Part shown: positions 25,301 to 36,791 of the stretch, piece by piece
Position numbering within the stretch: position 1 is the first letter of the stretch
Layout: each line of letters opens with the position of its first letter
Assembly: GCA_009103225.1 (NCBI GenBank)
Contig: RHPI01002533.1
Coordinates: 1,223,692-1,287,691 of the forward strand
From: Chlorokybus atmophyticus
Taxonomy: Eukaryota > Streptophyta > Chlorokybophyceae > Chlorokybales > Chlorokybaceae
DNA length: 64,000 bases
Direction of reading: 5' to 3'
Made by a program: the position numbers and the translations under genes
Notes under the pieces: generated by a model
Told to the model about the DNA's origin: nothing
What the model saw: only the letters and a program-made list of their open reading frames with translations
Databases searched by the model: none

Positions 25301-28300
25301 ATGCCGGCTGTGTTCCTTGCTCAGCATGCCTGTTGTGAACACTTTGTGCGCATTGTCAGGCTGGTCGCCAACGGAATCGCCGGCAGCTGCAGGCATGGTG
25401 GGAGTTTATGTGTGACTACACGCACTGTTGGCGCCAAGCATATCTGCCGCTGGGGTTCCACAGAGACAACCTTTCAGGTGCTGTAGGCCTGGTGACGACG
25501 GGGTCGATAACAACCTTCCGCAGCTGCGATCGCGCAGAATCTTTGAGCTTTGGTGACTGGAGTGCTGAAGGTGAGTTATGTAAGAGCCCCTCGCAGCCCG
25601 TCAGCCCTACTGCTCTGATCTCAGCCTCCAGCTGTATGTTAATCTGACTGTTTCTGTGCAGAGTTGGCAAAGGCTGCTCCTGCTCGTCAAGTCTTGGAAG
25701 ATGCTGTTACTTCTCAAGCAGGGCAGGCAGTAACAGTTGCGTTTGCACCTCTGCGCAAGCTGCTCGAGTGTTGTGCGAGTGTGAGGTTACAGCTGCCAGC
25801 CGTTGCTCGGGCCGCTCTGCCGTGGTTGTTGGGTCGAGTGGATGTTAACAGCCTTGAAAGAATTGCGGCTGGCTACACTGATTTGCTGCAGAAAGGTCCA
25901 TTTCCAGAGCATGAGGATCGCTCTCTGGATGACGAGCAGATTGGCATTCGCCGCAAGCTTCGCCGTAGGCATCTTGTTTGGACACTCGAGTTCGAACAGC
26001 ACTTGCAGGACCTGCAGGGCGTAGTGCAGCATGCGCATGACCCGCGATGGCAGAGCACATTGCAGGTACTGTGGTGCTAGTTGTCATTCATGTGTACTTG
26101 CACACACTGGCATCAGCAGGTCAGTGTGTTGTTATCGCATGTAGAAGTGCTCTGATCTACTTGCATGTGTAACATGGCAAAAGTATCAGGCTGATGCGGT
26201 CATGTGCACATGTTGGCATCAGCAGTTCAGTATGTTGTTATTGAATGTAGAAGTGCTGTTGTCTGCATGCATGCGGAACTTGGCATAAGCATTGAGCTGA
26301 TGCAATCATGCTGATTTCCTCCTGCAGGTCGTTGACTGGTATTTGGGCTTTTTAGAAACTGCAGGCCAGGCCGCTCCTGAAGTTTATGACATGGATACAT
26401 CAGAGCATGTGGCATATGGTGGCAATGACCTCATGCGTGCAGTTGTACAGAGCATACGGCAGCACACGGAAGCACTCGGTGCGCTTGCATTTGACGTATA
26501 CCTGCTGCTGAGCTACCTGCAACGCTTGGGTTCACAGGTCTGCCTGCCTGTATTGCGCGTAGCTGTTACAATAGATGCCTGCCCTTTTCTCAACTTCCGA
26601 ACTTCTTGTTTTAACCTTGGTTTGATGGCAGGCCGGGTTGGATAGCATGGACATGTCATTCCTGCACAAGCAGCTGCTAGCACGAGCACAAGCATTGGTT
26701 GTCAGCACCCAAATTGGCCACTGGCTGAGCCACCATTATGCTTTACCTCCGGGCTTCTCTGCTGCCGACGACTTCAGCAGTCACCTGTCATCCCTTCGCA
26801 TAAGCAAGGAGCAGGGTACGACACCATCAGTTTCACTTCGACAAACCCCATGCCCCATTTTTCAGGTTTGATTGTAACAATTTGCTTGTGCAGGTGAGAC
26901 AGGCCAGCAGACCGGCTACACCCCTCTGTTGCACATGGTGCTTGCACCACAGCTGACAGGGACGCTGCGAAGCGGACCTGCCTCTCCCGCAGGATTGAGT
27001 GCAGCGGCGCTGGTTCACGCCTCGCGCATCTGGTGTGAGCCGCGTAGAATGCAGCAAGCTGTGCAGATTGGGCACTTCCTCTACTGGCAGGGGCAGTTTG
27101 AGCTGCTGCCAGGGTGGCTATGGCTTGCGCACCAGACCCCCGGCAATCTCCTTGATGTTGCGGACTCGCACACATCCGGGCTGGACTTTCTGCAAGGCTT
27201 GTGTGGACTGGCTGCGCTTGCGCGGTTGTCACGTGATGGCTCTGAAAGCTTAGGTGTGCAGCGCACACAGTTGGAAAGGGCCAAGGGTTGCTTCTTCCGG
27301 GCGGCATCCGGCATCGCCGCCAAGAATGAGGACATGTTGCAGATACTCTCAGTGTTCCTGCGTGAAGTCTCGCGCGCTGACCTAGCAGAAGACGCCGCAC
27401 TGCAACGGTTGCAGTACTTGGATCTCGTGATGCTGCTGTTTGAGCGTTCCGGCAGCAATGCGGGTGCACGCGACATGGCATATGCAGCATTACAACAGGT
27501 AACCACTCGGTTTTGTTCAATCTGACTGAGAGCTCATGTCGCGTGCATCCATGCGCTATGGTTGTCCTCTCGCCACCTCTGTGCATGTAGTGGCTCGGAT
27601 GTCATGTTGAGCAATTTTTGTAGGTGGATGCAGCGTATGCCCAAGCTGGTGCAGATGCTGCAACAGATGCAGAGGGAACAAGCGCTTCAACTGGCGTTCG
27701 TGATGAGGCTTGCGCGCGGTTGTGGGAAAATATACTGCAGTATTCTCTGGAAGACGGCCAGTATCATGCCGCCTATCAAGCGGTGGTATCACATCCGCTA
27801 CCAGCTCGCCAAAAGGAATGCTTGCGCAGACTGCTGGCGGCACTTTGCGAGAAGAATGCAGTGCAGACTTTGTGCGAGCTGCCCTTTGCTGGCTTCTTAA
27901 GAGATGTAGACGACATCTTGGGCTGGCGCGCAGAGCACGGCGAGCTGGGAGCACGACCGAACTACTACAAGCTTCTGCATGCTCTTCATACCAGTCGGTC
28001 CAACCACCGGCGTGCCGCTCTGTACATGTATCAATATGCGCAGAGGTTGTCCATGGAGGGAGGCTGGCAATGTCATGCGCAGCAGCTGCAGAGCTTGCAA
28101 GTTGCAATCAACTCGCTGAATCTTGTTGACCCGAAGCACGCCTGGTTGGAGTTGCCTAATGGAGACCAGTCCAATCCCTCCGCGCCTTCGCCATCAAAAC
28201 GACAGCGTGGCTCGTCAGCTGAGCAGCGCACTTCAGGTAGTGGGCGTTATCTTGACCTCTCGCTATCACGTGAGCGTGCCGTTGCAACTGCCTCCGCATC

Positions 28301-29186
28301 AACCGCACTGCCCAGTGAAGCTCTGGACGATGGACATGCCCTGCCCATCATTACGCTCAATGAGATTGAGAGGGAGGCGGGGCTACTGCAAGCGCAGGTA
28401 CTCTTGTCAGCATCCACAGGACAGCCGCCTGCTGTGCTGCCTTTGGAAGCGGACAAGGTGTTGGCATCGCTTCTGGAATACAACGCGTTTGATGCCGCGC
28501 TCACGTTGGCATCTCTTACCTGGACGGGCACTGAAATCACTTCAAGGCTTGAGGCTGTCATAGAAGCCGCTACAAGGCGATGCGTCCAGCTGCAGATGGA
28601 AACAGAACAGCAGCTGCAAGCCGAGCATGATGATGAAGATGCTGCAGCTGCTGCCGCGTATGCTGACAACATGTGGCAGCAACTGGAGGGCTACTTGGCC
28701 AGATACGACAGCGAGGAGTGCAACTTTGCTCTAAGATCCACTGTGGTTGATACCATCATGACTGTCAACAAGCAAATCTGCCTCCCCACATGGCTGGAGC
28801 AGCTGTTCAGCCCAGCTGAAGCCTCAACGTCAGGCTCCGGCATGGCGTTGATGAAGTCTAACCCATCTGCCTTACTGACACTGTACCTCAAGCACGGACT
28901 GCTTGTGGAGGCTGCTGCACTTGCGCTTGGCTATCTCAATGCCTGGATGGAGAATGCAAGCTTGCGGAAAAGAATGTTCGCCATATGGTTTCCGCACGCT
29001 CTCTTTGACAAACTCAGAATCAGGCTCGAAGAGGCTGCCAGCAGTCATAATCCTTCCAGGGGCGGCGCAGGTGATTACCGTTCTTTGCATAATAGGCTGG
29101 TTGAGGTTCTTGAAATCTACAAGATCCAGGCTCAGCGGGATTCAGATGTGTTGAGACAACAATTGCAGTTAGCTGCGGTTAGCTAA
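22321..29186 (+). CDS. NUP160: Nuclear pore protein NUP160/NUP120 (Y-complex)
   Basis: The start ATG at 22321 opens MGTAATGWCQPGPGYVRAVE. Exon 1 (22321-22556) joins 22967-23096 to give the W-R-I-H-E-S-S..LELIEGSL stretch typical of NUP160 N-termini. Beta-propeller exons follow (23194-23307, 23501-23654, 23757-23820, 23928-24091, 24216-24295 and others), reading VLAFTEAGIVYILRLP, LCIGGSNGSVLVIPL and LVVAHEEGVLRAWDVQG, three blade-like repeats. The C-terminal half is alpha-helical, including a last exon of 521 codons (27624-29186). Expected length is about 1,400 residues, normal for the family. NUP160 is a scaffold of the NUP107-160 Y-complex. The junction near 24400-24490 is unresolved because the obvious donor and acceptor there would leave a 17-bp intron. 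Intronic oddities include G runs at 25265-25290 and a diverged duplication at 26090-26310. Confidence 0.82.
26090..26310. repeat. Diverged tandem duplication inside a NUP160 intron
   Basis: Two units of about 110 bp share the order GGCATCAGCAG, GTTGTTAT, ATGTAGAAGTGCT, CATG, GAGCTGATGC or GGCTGATGC. The second copy begins near 26200. It has no open frame and looks like an old intron-internal duplication. Confidence 0.65.
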
Positions 29187-30284
29187 TCGCATTGGCTTTG
29201 CTCGACTCCACTTAGTGTAGGTCTCCAACTTGCGCGTCCCAGCGTAGTTGCCTACAAGTAGTGGCAGTTGGAGTTCAGCACCTGCTTTGCCAGTGTCACA
29301 AACGGTGCAAAGGGGCACTCGCACATGTAATGCCACAACCACAACAACCACTCATCAACTTGACTACCGGGCTAAGGTATGCACCTACATGCTATCTACT
29401 AACTACCCCTACCTCTACCTCTGTTGCCCCCTTGATAGACATGCATGCATGCACGTATCTGCTTGCATAGGCCTGTGCTAACATGCGCGCTCATGTCCAT
29501 GGACAATCCATGTACACATGTATGTATGCAACAGTGGCTCAACCATCTCACAATGTGGCACCATTCAAGAACATTACTTACTGCACAACACCGGGTGAGT
29601 GGCACAATACTTGCTGCAGTGGCAGCGCCGTCCTCATTTAGGGTATATATACAGTCAATGGGAGTAGTGCTCCCTGCCTTATGACTACTTGTAACTAAGG
29701 TGGGGGGAAGAGACTACTGGCTGTTCTGCGTGCAATTGCACTTGTGATGCAGCACACAAATATTGCTCGACATCAACAAGACAGTGGTGCAGCCAACTGA
29801 AGCAATGTGAAGGGCCTGTACTATTCACAAAGCTACACTATACCAGGCAGGGGAGTCGGGGTGGATTAGAAGCAGATCTGGCAACATATGTCGTAGGCTT
29901 CAGCCATAAGCAGGCAGCAACTGCGAGCCATGCACCCTAACAGCTACAGTACTTTCTTGCGTAGTCAAGCAGGAACAATTGCTGGTGCAAGTGTGCATCA
30001 GCAATTGTTATGCATGGCAATGGTGATGCCATGCAAGCCATGCTACCTATCAGCCGCCACCCACATTGCCAGTAGGAGCTACTGAACAGAGCGCGAGGCC
30101 TTCACCAGCCTATACCACTACTTGACACAGCTAACTCACCAACAGCAGCCTATGTTCTTTCTACTAGACAGATGCGTGTGCGTGCATTGAGTTGAAGTCC
30201 CTGATACATTGCGTGGGTTGGCTCTCACACTAGACATTGCTTGGTCATCTTAGCCAGATTAAGCAGACATGCACGCATACTGCG
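29187..30284. other. Convergent 3' intergenic region
   Basis: Between the NUP160 stop and the stop of the double-E2 gene. It contains a TGTAA word at about 29326, a candidate green-algal-type polyadenylation signal for NUP160, and TGCATGCATG words near 29440. I see no gene in it. Confidence 0.45.
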
Positions 30285-33258
30285 TCAATCCGTCAACAGT
30301 CGCCTCACACGCTGCACATTCATGAATTGCATCAGCCATGGTGGTTGTGTCTTCTCCAAAGCGTCTCCATTTGCGACAGCAGCATACCTGTGTGTAGGCT
30401 CGGCGGTCTGTCTGGTAAAGTCGGGCGGCCTCAGCATTGACAGGACATGACAAATCCACATCGTCCAACATGACATGAAGTGACACCAGCAAGGATGTCA
30501 GAGACCACAGCGGGTTCCACTCTCCAGACAACATGTCTAGGCAAGGCGTGCCGTCGGCGGTGATGTTGGGATGATACATGCGTGAGAGAAACCGAACTCG
30601 AGGTGCACTGTGCGGGAAGCTGCGCAAGAATCTGCCAACAAGCCCCATACAGGTCCCATCAGCTTACAAGACAGAGAACACCGCACATGCCTTAGGATGA
30701 TGCACACGGGTCTCTCTCTCTCTCTCTTCCCCCCTCTCTATCTCTGTCCCCCTCCCTCCCTCCCTCCCTCTCTTAGTGCTGTAATTAATAGGCATACCGT
30801 ATGGTCAGTGATAGGAAGCCACCGTCCACAACAGAGCCATCGACGCCAATTAGTGTCACGTCCCAGATGAGAATGTTGCCATCACGTGGTGAGACACTTA
30901 TGCCCACAGGTGGGTCTCCGGTGATGCGCTGCAACTGCAAAAGGACACAAACTGGAGGCACAGCAGCTACGCACAATACAAAGCACCCAAGTACTAACCT
31001 CTTGTGTGCAACAGACAGGACACAAACAGTAGGCACACCAGCTACACGCAAAACAAAGTGTCCAAGTGTACTGACCTCTTGTTGAAGCAGTGACTGGCCA
31101 TAGCAAAATGAGGCGGCGGACTGCACTGAACCCTCCCGTTGAGGTGCCATTGTCACGGCATCTTCCGCAGCTGCCTCTGCTTCTTGGCGGTTCAAAATCG
31201 TTTCCTGCACACACAAAGGATCTGGCTGATGGTTCGCAATACAGGCGCATGTATGAAATGCACATCACGGCACATGCATCACCTTGATGGCCTGAAGTCG
31301 CTCCAGAAGGCTCGCATACTTGAAGGTGCCATTCAGTTCCTTGAATGGGTCCTGGTGCGACAGCCATGCATTTGAGTTTTGAGTTTTGCAATAGGAGGTC
31401 TCATGCGATTCACCATAGGAACAGAAGCCGTCACACACCTGGAAAGGCTTTGAATCAAACTCTAATGACAGCTGTCGACAGTTGGCAACATACGTATCAT
31501 ACCTGTGCTGCAACCCAGTCAGATCGCTAGGCAAAAAACCTATCAAGAGGTTGGGACAGCTTATGCTCGCAAATTCCTTTGATTCTGCGATGCATGAATG
31601 TAGTGACATGCTTTACCACAGCAAGAATTGACGCTGGACGATGTCGGAGAAGATAAGGCCACCATACATGGGTGTTGGTGAGGATCCTTCAGCGTCTTGC
31701 GAAGCAGCGGCATTGCGCGATAGGATGGTCTCCAAGACACCGCATACAGCTACTCGCAGTGTTTCATGGCGCTGGCATGCACTGATGGTCAGCCCATGCC
31801 ACAAACACTGCAGTTGTGTGACAAGCGTAGCTGCAGTGTCTTTAAACATACCACACCTGTATATCCGAATAATGTTGTGCAGCATTGGATCGATGGTGCA
31901 GTAGCCCGTTGGTCAATCGTTTGCTGTCCAGCTCGTAACCAGGCTCATTGTGATACGGAGCGTCATTCATAATGCTCTGCACATCCCGCGCATGAGTCTT
32001 GCTTCGACATGCATGCACAGTGACATCCGGTGTATGTGCAACAACAGCAATGTTGTAATCTGGCAGCGAATTTGACACATACGCGTTTGTGGAAGGTCAC
32101 AAGCAAGCCAATTACATCAACGTGAAGCTAGAACTGGTACCCACCTGAATGGATATCAACACACTGTGAATGGTCTCCACACTGCTCCACCCAGGCCCCT
32201 CCCATGTGCCCAGAATGCTGAGGCATACCTGCACTGGTTGCAGTGATGGCTTGAATTGCTTGAATCTCATTCAATTGTAGCTGCAGTCTTGCACACAGCA
32301 CAAAGTTCAACACAGCAATGAGAGCATGCGAAAAGTACCTTTCCACATTTGTACAAATTGGGATTAAACCTATGGCGGCCACTGTCAGTTGTCAACAGCT
32401 TGACAGTCGGCGGCTCAAAGGGGTAATCACTTGGGAACCGCATCGAGAAGATGAAAAAGCCATACTGTGACACGCAGAATGCAGGTCAGCAACGACATGC
32501 AATATGCATGGAGGTCCGAAGCAGCTTGCTAGCGGCCAGCCTTTCCTTGGTGCCATGAGTAATAGATTGGTTGATGCATGGATGACAGCATTTACACTGC
32601 TAGCTTGGACACACATGCGGTCAAGACACTGGGAACAAACTTTCATAATATTGCAAAAAACAGTGAAGCGCAAAGGCCACCAGCCTCGGCAACACGCCAT
32701 GATGGCTGTTCTGCTTAAGCAAAGTAGTAGTACCTGGGGACATGAGACTGCTAAACGCAATGCATGCTACAGCGCAATTGCAGTTGGTGGGTGGGCTCAA
32801 GAATACACGCCTGCTTTTATTTGTGCTGCAGTTTTGGCATCCCGCCATAATTGTTGGCAGTCAGCAGACCAGCAAGCTGCGAATGGCATGCAACCGCACT
32901 ACTGAGGCGCGTTACTAGGATACCATGTTGAATTGCTTGATATTATGCGCGCAACCCCCCTAAAATATAAAAAGGACTAGCTCTCGCAGTGTCAAATCAA
33001 GGACAATTGCATTACGCAATGTGCCTGGCCGCTTAGCTGACCGTGGAGACAAACTTTGCACGCAAACACCGCCACCGCCACACATGCACTTGCTATCCGC
33101 TTCACCTGATAAGGTGTTCCAGGGGGTCCCATGACAAGGGCCTCCAGGTGAGTCAGGGAGTGCTCTGATGGGGGGGCGACCCAGACAAGTGGCACGGGCT
33201 CGCCTTTTTCCCGCCGCAGCTCCGCCTGGAGCCGCCTCATGCATGCTGTGCTTGCCAT
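30285..33258 (-). CDS. Tandem ubiquitin-conjugating enzyme: UBE2Z-type E2 fused to RAD6-type E2
   Basis: Eleven minus-strand exons give 431 residues with every phase matching: 33106-33258, 32339-32464, 32145-32228, 31857-31976, 31617-31771, 31439-31502, 31283-31351, 31076-31204, 30798-30934, 30388-30619 and 30285-30311. Residues 1-257 follow UBE2Z end to end: [26 protein letters not shown], catalytic C95 in [32 protein letters not shown], and the C-terminal [21 protein letters not shown] 43-residue charged linker leads into residues 301-431, a RAD6-like class I E2: [21 protein letters not shown] (362-364), catalytic C372 in TPCLDML, and [15 protein letters not shown]2s carry thioester-linked ubiquitin from E1 to E3; UBE2Z-type enzymes can also use FAT10-like modifiers in animals. 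Two E2s in one chain is unlike either family. An ATG inside the linker exon (residue 276) would permit a separate second product. Confidence 0.8.
30713..30772. repeat. (CT)n and (CCCT)n microsatellites
   Basis: TCTCTCTCTCTCTC followed by CCCTCCCTCCCTCC. On the minus strand these are purine-rich and lie in the intron between exons 9 and 10 of the double-E2 gene. Confidence 0.9.
30935..31075 (-). repeat. Intron made of a diverged tandem duplication with duplicated splice donor
   Basis: The intron joining linker to second E2 consists of two units of about 65-75 bp. Each begins (minus strand) AAGAGGT(C/T)AGTAC and continues ...TTTGT.TTG.GTGTAGCTG.TGTGCCT.C.GTTTGTGTCCT. The duplication therefore copied the exon-end/donor sequence. 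The whole 141-bp intron is a multiple of three and free of stops. Confidence 0.85.
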
Positions 33259-36200
33259 TTCCGCCCTCTTCCGCAAGCAACAGCCAGAAATGACAGCGGA
33301 GAGGAAAACACCAGGTACACTAGGTAAAAAGGTTCAAGCTAACACCAATTGGAAGTCTACGTGCGCTGAGCGGCTGGTACGCTACATGTTGCTTCTGCTA
33401 ACAAGCAAGCTTCGCCAACCGCATGTCCGGCTTGTCTCATGCACGGCAATGGCGCCAAGCCCAACAGCATGTTGATGGTCAGGACAAACCCCGCGTCCTT
33501 TCTTTCAACCTTTCCTAACCCCACAACACCTGCAATGCCGCTGTGGCCACCGCACTACAGCTGTAGTACTCCCTTGCACTCAAGCTGAAACCATCCACTT
33601 TTGACCTTCACCTCCCACCTCGGCTTGTTCAACAATGTTACTGACCCAAGCCTTGCTAGCGCCCTTGACGCCACCCTCGTCCTGCGCAGCCCTGTAAAGG
33701 TGTCGTTGATGTCGTTGTCGTTGACCCTAACACGCGTGTGATGGCAAAATAGTCGCCGCATGTCGAGACTCAGTGCGTATGCGGTCAACCGCGCAGGAGG
33801 TGGCGAGCAGGTTCCCGTGCACGTTAAAACCTGAGGTGACCTGTTAGTAAAGGGTGTTCTGCCTGGTGCGTGTGAGATCACCATCACAGCACGACCGCCA
33901 AGCCCCCCCTACCACATCATGTACATGCAGTTTGACACGCACACAACTCTAGCTGCTGTGCAATTGTCTTTTCCCTTATGCTCTGATTTGGTCGTAACGT
34001 GCACGCAAGTGGCATTGTGCAATCTGTGCTACGCAAGCAAACCGGATTGGATGCCGCTTTTCCCGACAGATGTCTGTTTACTAATGTGCTTATGTCATAT
34101 TATGTGCTCCGTTAGGTAGGAGTGCCTTTGCACATGTGCATGCATGCCATACTAAGCTAAACAGGATGATTGGTGTGCACTTAGCTAGCCAGCCCCTTTG
34201 ACTGTAGGGTTTGTTGTTGTTATTGTTGTGGTGGTGGTGGTGGTTGTTATTCTTGTAAACAAAACTGCTGTTGGGAAGGAGTAGACATTGGGTATATCAC
34301 ATACTAGCTGAGGGCACCTGTCTTGGGCCTGCGCTGTGAGGCCGCGTGTGTGTGATCTATAATCCCTGGTGTTCTACCACTCCTGCTGTGCATATGTGTT
34401 GGCTTGGCTTGTAGATTGGCTTGGTTTGTTAATTGGGCCCCTCTCTTTTACTTTATACATCAAATAAGGGTGGTTGTGCATACATGTGCGCTCTCGCACA
34501 CACAGACATTGGTTCTGACCATCGTTGGCACGCATGCAAACCCAATGCACAAACAATACATGTGAGATAATACATGTGTAGGGCATCGAAACATGTGCAC
34601 AACATACACTTGACACATTCCGCGCAGGCGAGCTTCCTACCCCAAGAGCAACATAGCAAAGTCGGCTAAGTTAGGAGTGGTGTCACAGCTTGTAAGATTC
34701 ACACGCATTTGCATTGCGTGCCCATTTCGTTGATGCCATGGTTCAGTTGTTGCGAGATATGTAGGCTGACGGCTATATATTCAGCGCGCTGATGTCCAAG
34801 TTGCGGGCGAAGATGTACAACATGCAAGGTGACGTGTATGACACCACCTACCAACGGCTCTACCTGCAAGTGGCGCGCAGATGCAGTTCCACGGCATGGA
34901 TAAGTGAGGTAAGTTAACGTGCATTATGCGGGGAGCAGTTGTCACTGCCCGCACATGTTTTATATTGGCGCACATGACTGTGCATGACTGTGCATGCTCT
35001 ATGTTGGCTCGCAGGACTGTGCATGAATGCATGATTGTGCATGCGCATGCTGCATGTGCATGCTAGCTCACATGACTGTACATGCCTGCAAGACGGTGCA
35101 GGATCAAGTGCCAACCCCTCATTCTGTCGTGCACTCAGTTCTCTTGTAATCTAACCGTTGCAGTTCTTGTAAGCCATGTGACAGCCTGCAGCCGATTGCG
35201 AACTATGGGTTTTACACGGCAAGACCAGGACCGGCCGAACAGCAAAGTGGCAGCGACATCCACCATTCAGCAGCACATCATCACACTGCACACCCGCCCT
35301 CGCCCTGCTCCTACCATTGCTGCCAGTTGCTGCTGTGCTACCTCCACATCCTTCACGTTCTCATCGTGGGCCTCTAGCGTCTGTGCCAAGGTTTGCTTGC
35401 CCAACAACTCTGCCTGCTCTCACCACCCCGTTGCATTCACTTCATTACAGCATTTTGTTATGTGCCCCTGTGGTAATAGACTGCCTTGTGCTGCTTCTGT
35501 GCATGCTTGTGTGCATGCTGGTGGACTATGTGCTTGAGAGTGCGTCTTGCATTAGATTCACGAACGGTCTCTACATATACTTGCATCAGTATCTCTAAAA
35601 ATCCTATACACACGCACACATCACTTGTTTGTGTGGTTACCTCGTTGTCTGCACACTTGCGCTATGCACACGTTTTCGAATCTTCTTGTAGAGAGCATTA
35701 GGTTGCCGAGTTTATCATCAACATCTGTTTTACAGGTCAACATTAGCCAACAATGTGATTGCAATGCAGGTTGAACAACTATTGCTGATGTGCAGTGTCT
35801 GCGATAAGGTCTGCAGAACGTGTTGGCTTAGTCTAAAGTAATCATGCAGTCATGCACCATAATACATTGCCTTGCGCTGTGTAATGCCTCTGTTGACGAT
35901 TACCTCAGAAAGCACTGTACTCTTGAAAACTCCACGACCACAAAACTGTTTGCCATCAACGGCCTATGCCTGTTCATATAATCTGTGCGCCCCAGTGCAT
36001 GCATTGTTTAGCGTCTTGTGTGTCTACATGTATCTGCATGGTCCCGTTGAGATCTTCTGCGCCATAGTTGAAAGAAAGGCTGTAACCTGCAAGTAGCTAC
36101 GTTGAACACCGCATGCATACTTGTTGATATTGACTATCATCGAGCGCGTTACTTGAGGGTGCATGTGAAGTTGCCTCGAAGTCATAAGCCCATGGGCCTT

Positions 36201-36791
36201 CATCACACTCGTGCAAGGCGCACACACCAGCACAGCAGCAAGTCAGGCAGTTAGAAGAGTTGTGCAGTGACAATCAGCTACTACTACAACAGTACAGTAC
36301 ACCGTCCACTATCGACGGTGAACTGGTGCTTGCCCTGTCAACATCTACGAAGCTCTCTTCCTCCGCAGTGATCAAGCTTGACACCAAGCACTCGGCAGAT
36401 ATTGCAAACCTCAGCCCTCTTCACACGCCGCCGCCTACGCCGCCGCCCCTTCCGCTGGCACTGGGCCGCCAATCCTATTGCCAGCTGGCAGTGGAGGCTT
36501 AGGGCTTCAGTCGCCTCCTGAGCGAAACTCCCTGTAGACCGCTGCTTTACTAGACTGCGGCCTGGCAAACGTCGTTCTTTTGGAAGCAGCGGCGGCGGCG
36601 GCGGCGGTGGGCGGGCGTCACGAGCGGTTCATTGTTCACAGGCCTGCGGTTGTTAGGACGGCTTAAGCGGACGACTGGGACTGCTGAGTTGAGAGGAGCC
36701 GTGGTTGGTTGGTGCTTGTAGCTTGGAAGAAGACCAACCCCACCTTAGTTGATTGGCGTGAGATACCGCCGGGTGCCGCTGCGTTCCAACC
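33259..36791. other. Long region between double-E2 and NSA2 genes, few signals
   Basis: About 3.5 kb containing the 5' flank of the double-E2 gene, a (GTT/GGT)n run near 34207-34250, a TGCATG/CATGACTGTG-rich repeat at 34965-35095 and a GGC run at 36588-36607 just upstream of NSA2. A splice-bounded open block at 34765-34908 is listed separately. Nothing else could be assigned. Confidence 0.5.
34765..34908 (+). other. Possible orphan exon (48 codons)
   Basis: Bounded by a TATGTAG acceptor and a GAG|GTAAGT donor, this stretch is open in one frame and reads ADGYIFSALMSKLRAK, then MYNMQGDVYDTTYQRLYLQV, with protein-like composition. No partner exon or family was found. It could be a relic exon, part of an unrecognised small gene, or chance. 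Confidence 0.25.

Noticed and set aside
32504-32905. 133-codon plus-strand frame inside the double-E2 first intron
   Set aside because: No recognisable motif, no splice context, and it lies wholly within a well-supported intron.
33555-33887. 110-codon minus-strand frame, Arg-rich and faintly LEA2-like
   Set aside because: Similarity was too weak on either strand and no exon partner exists.
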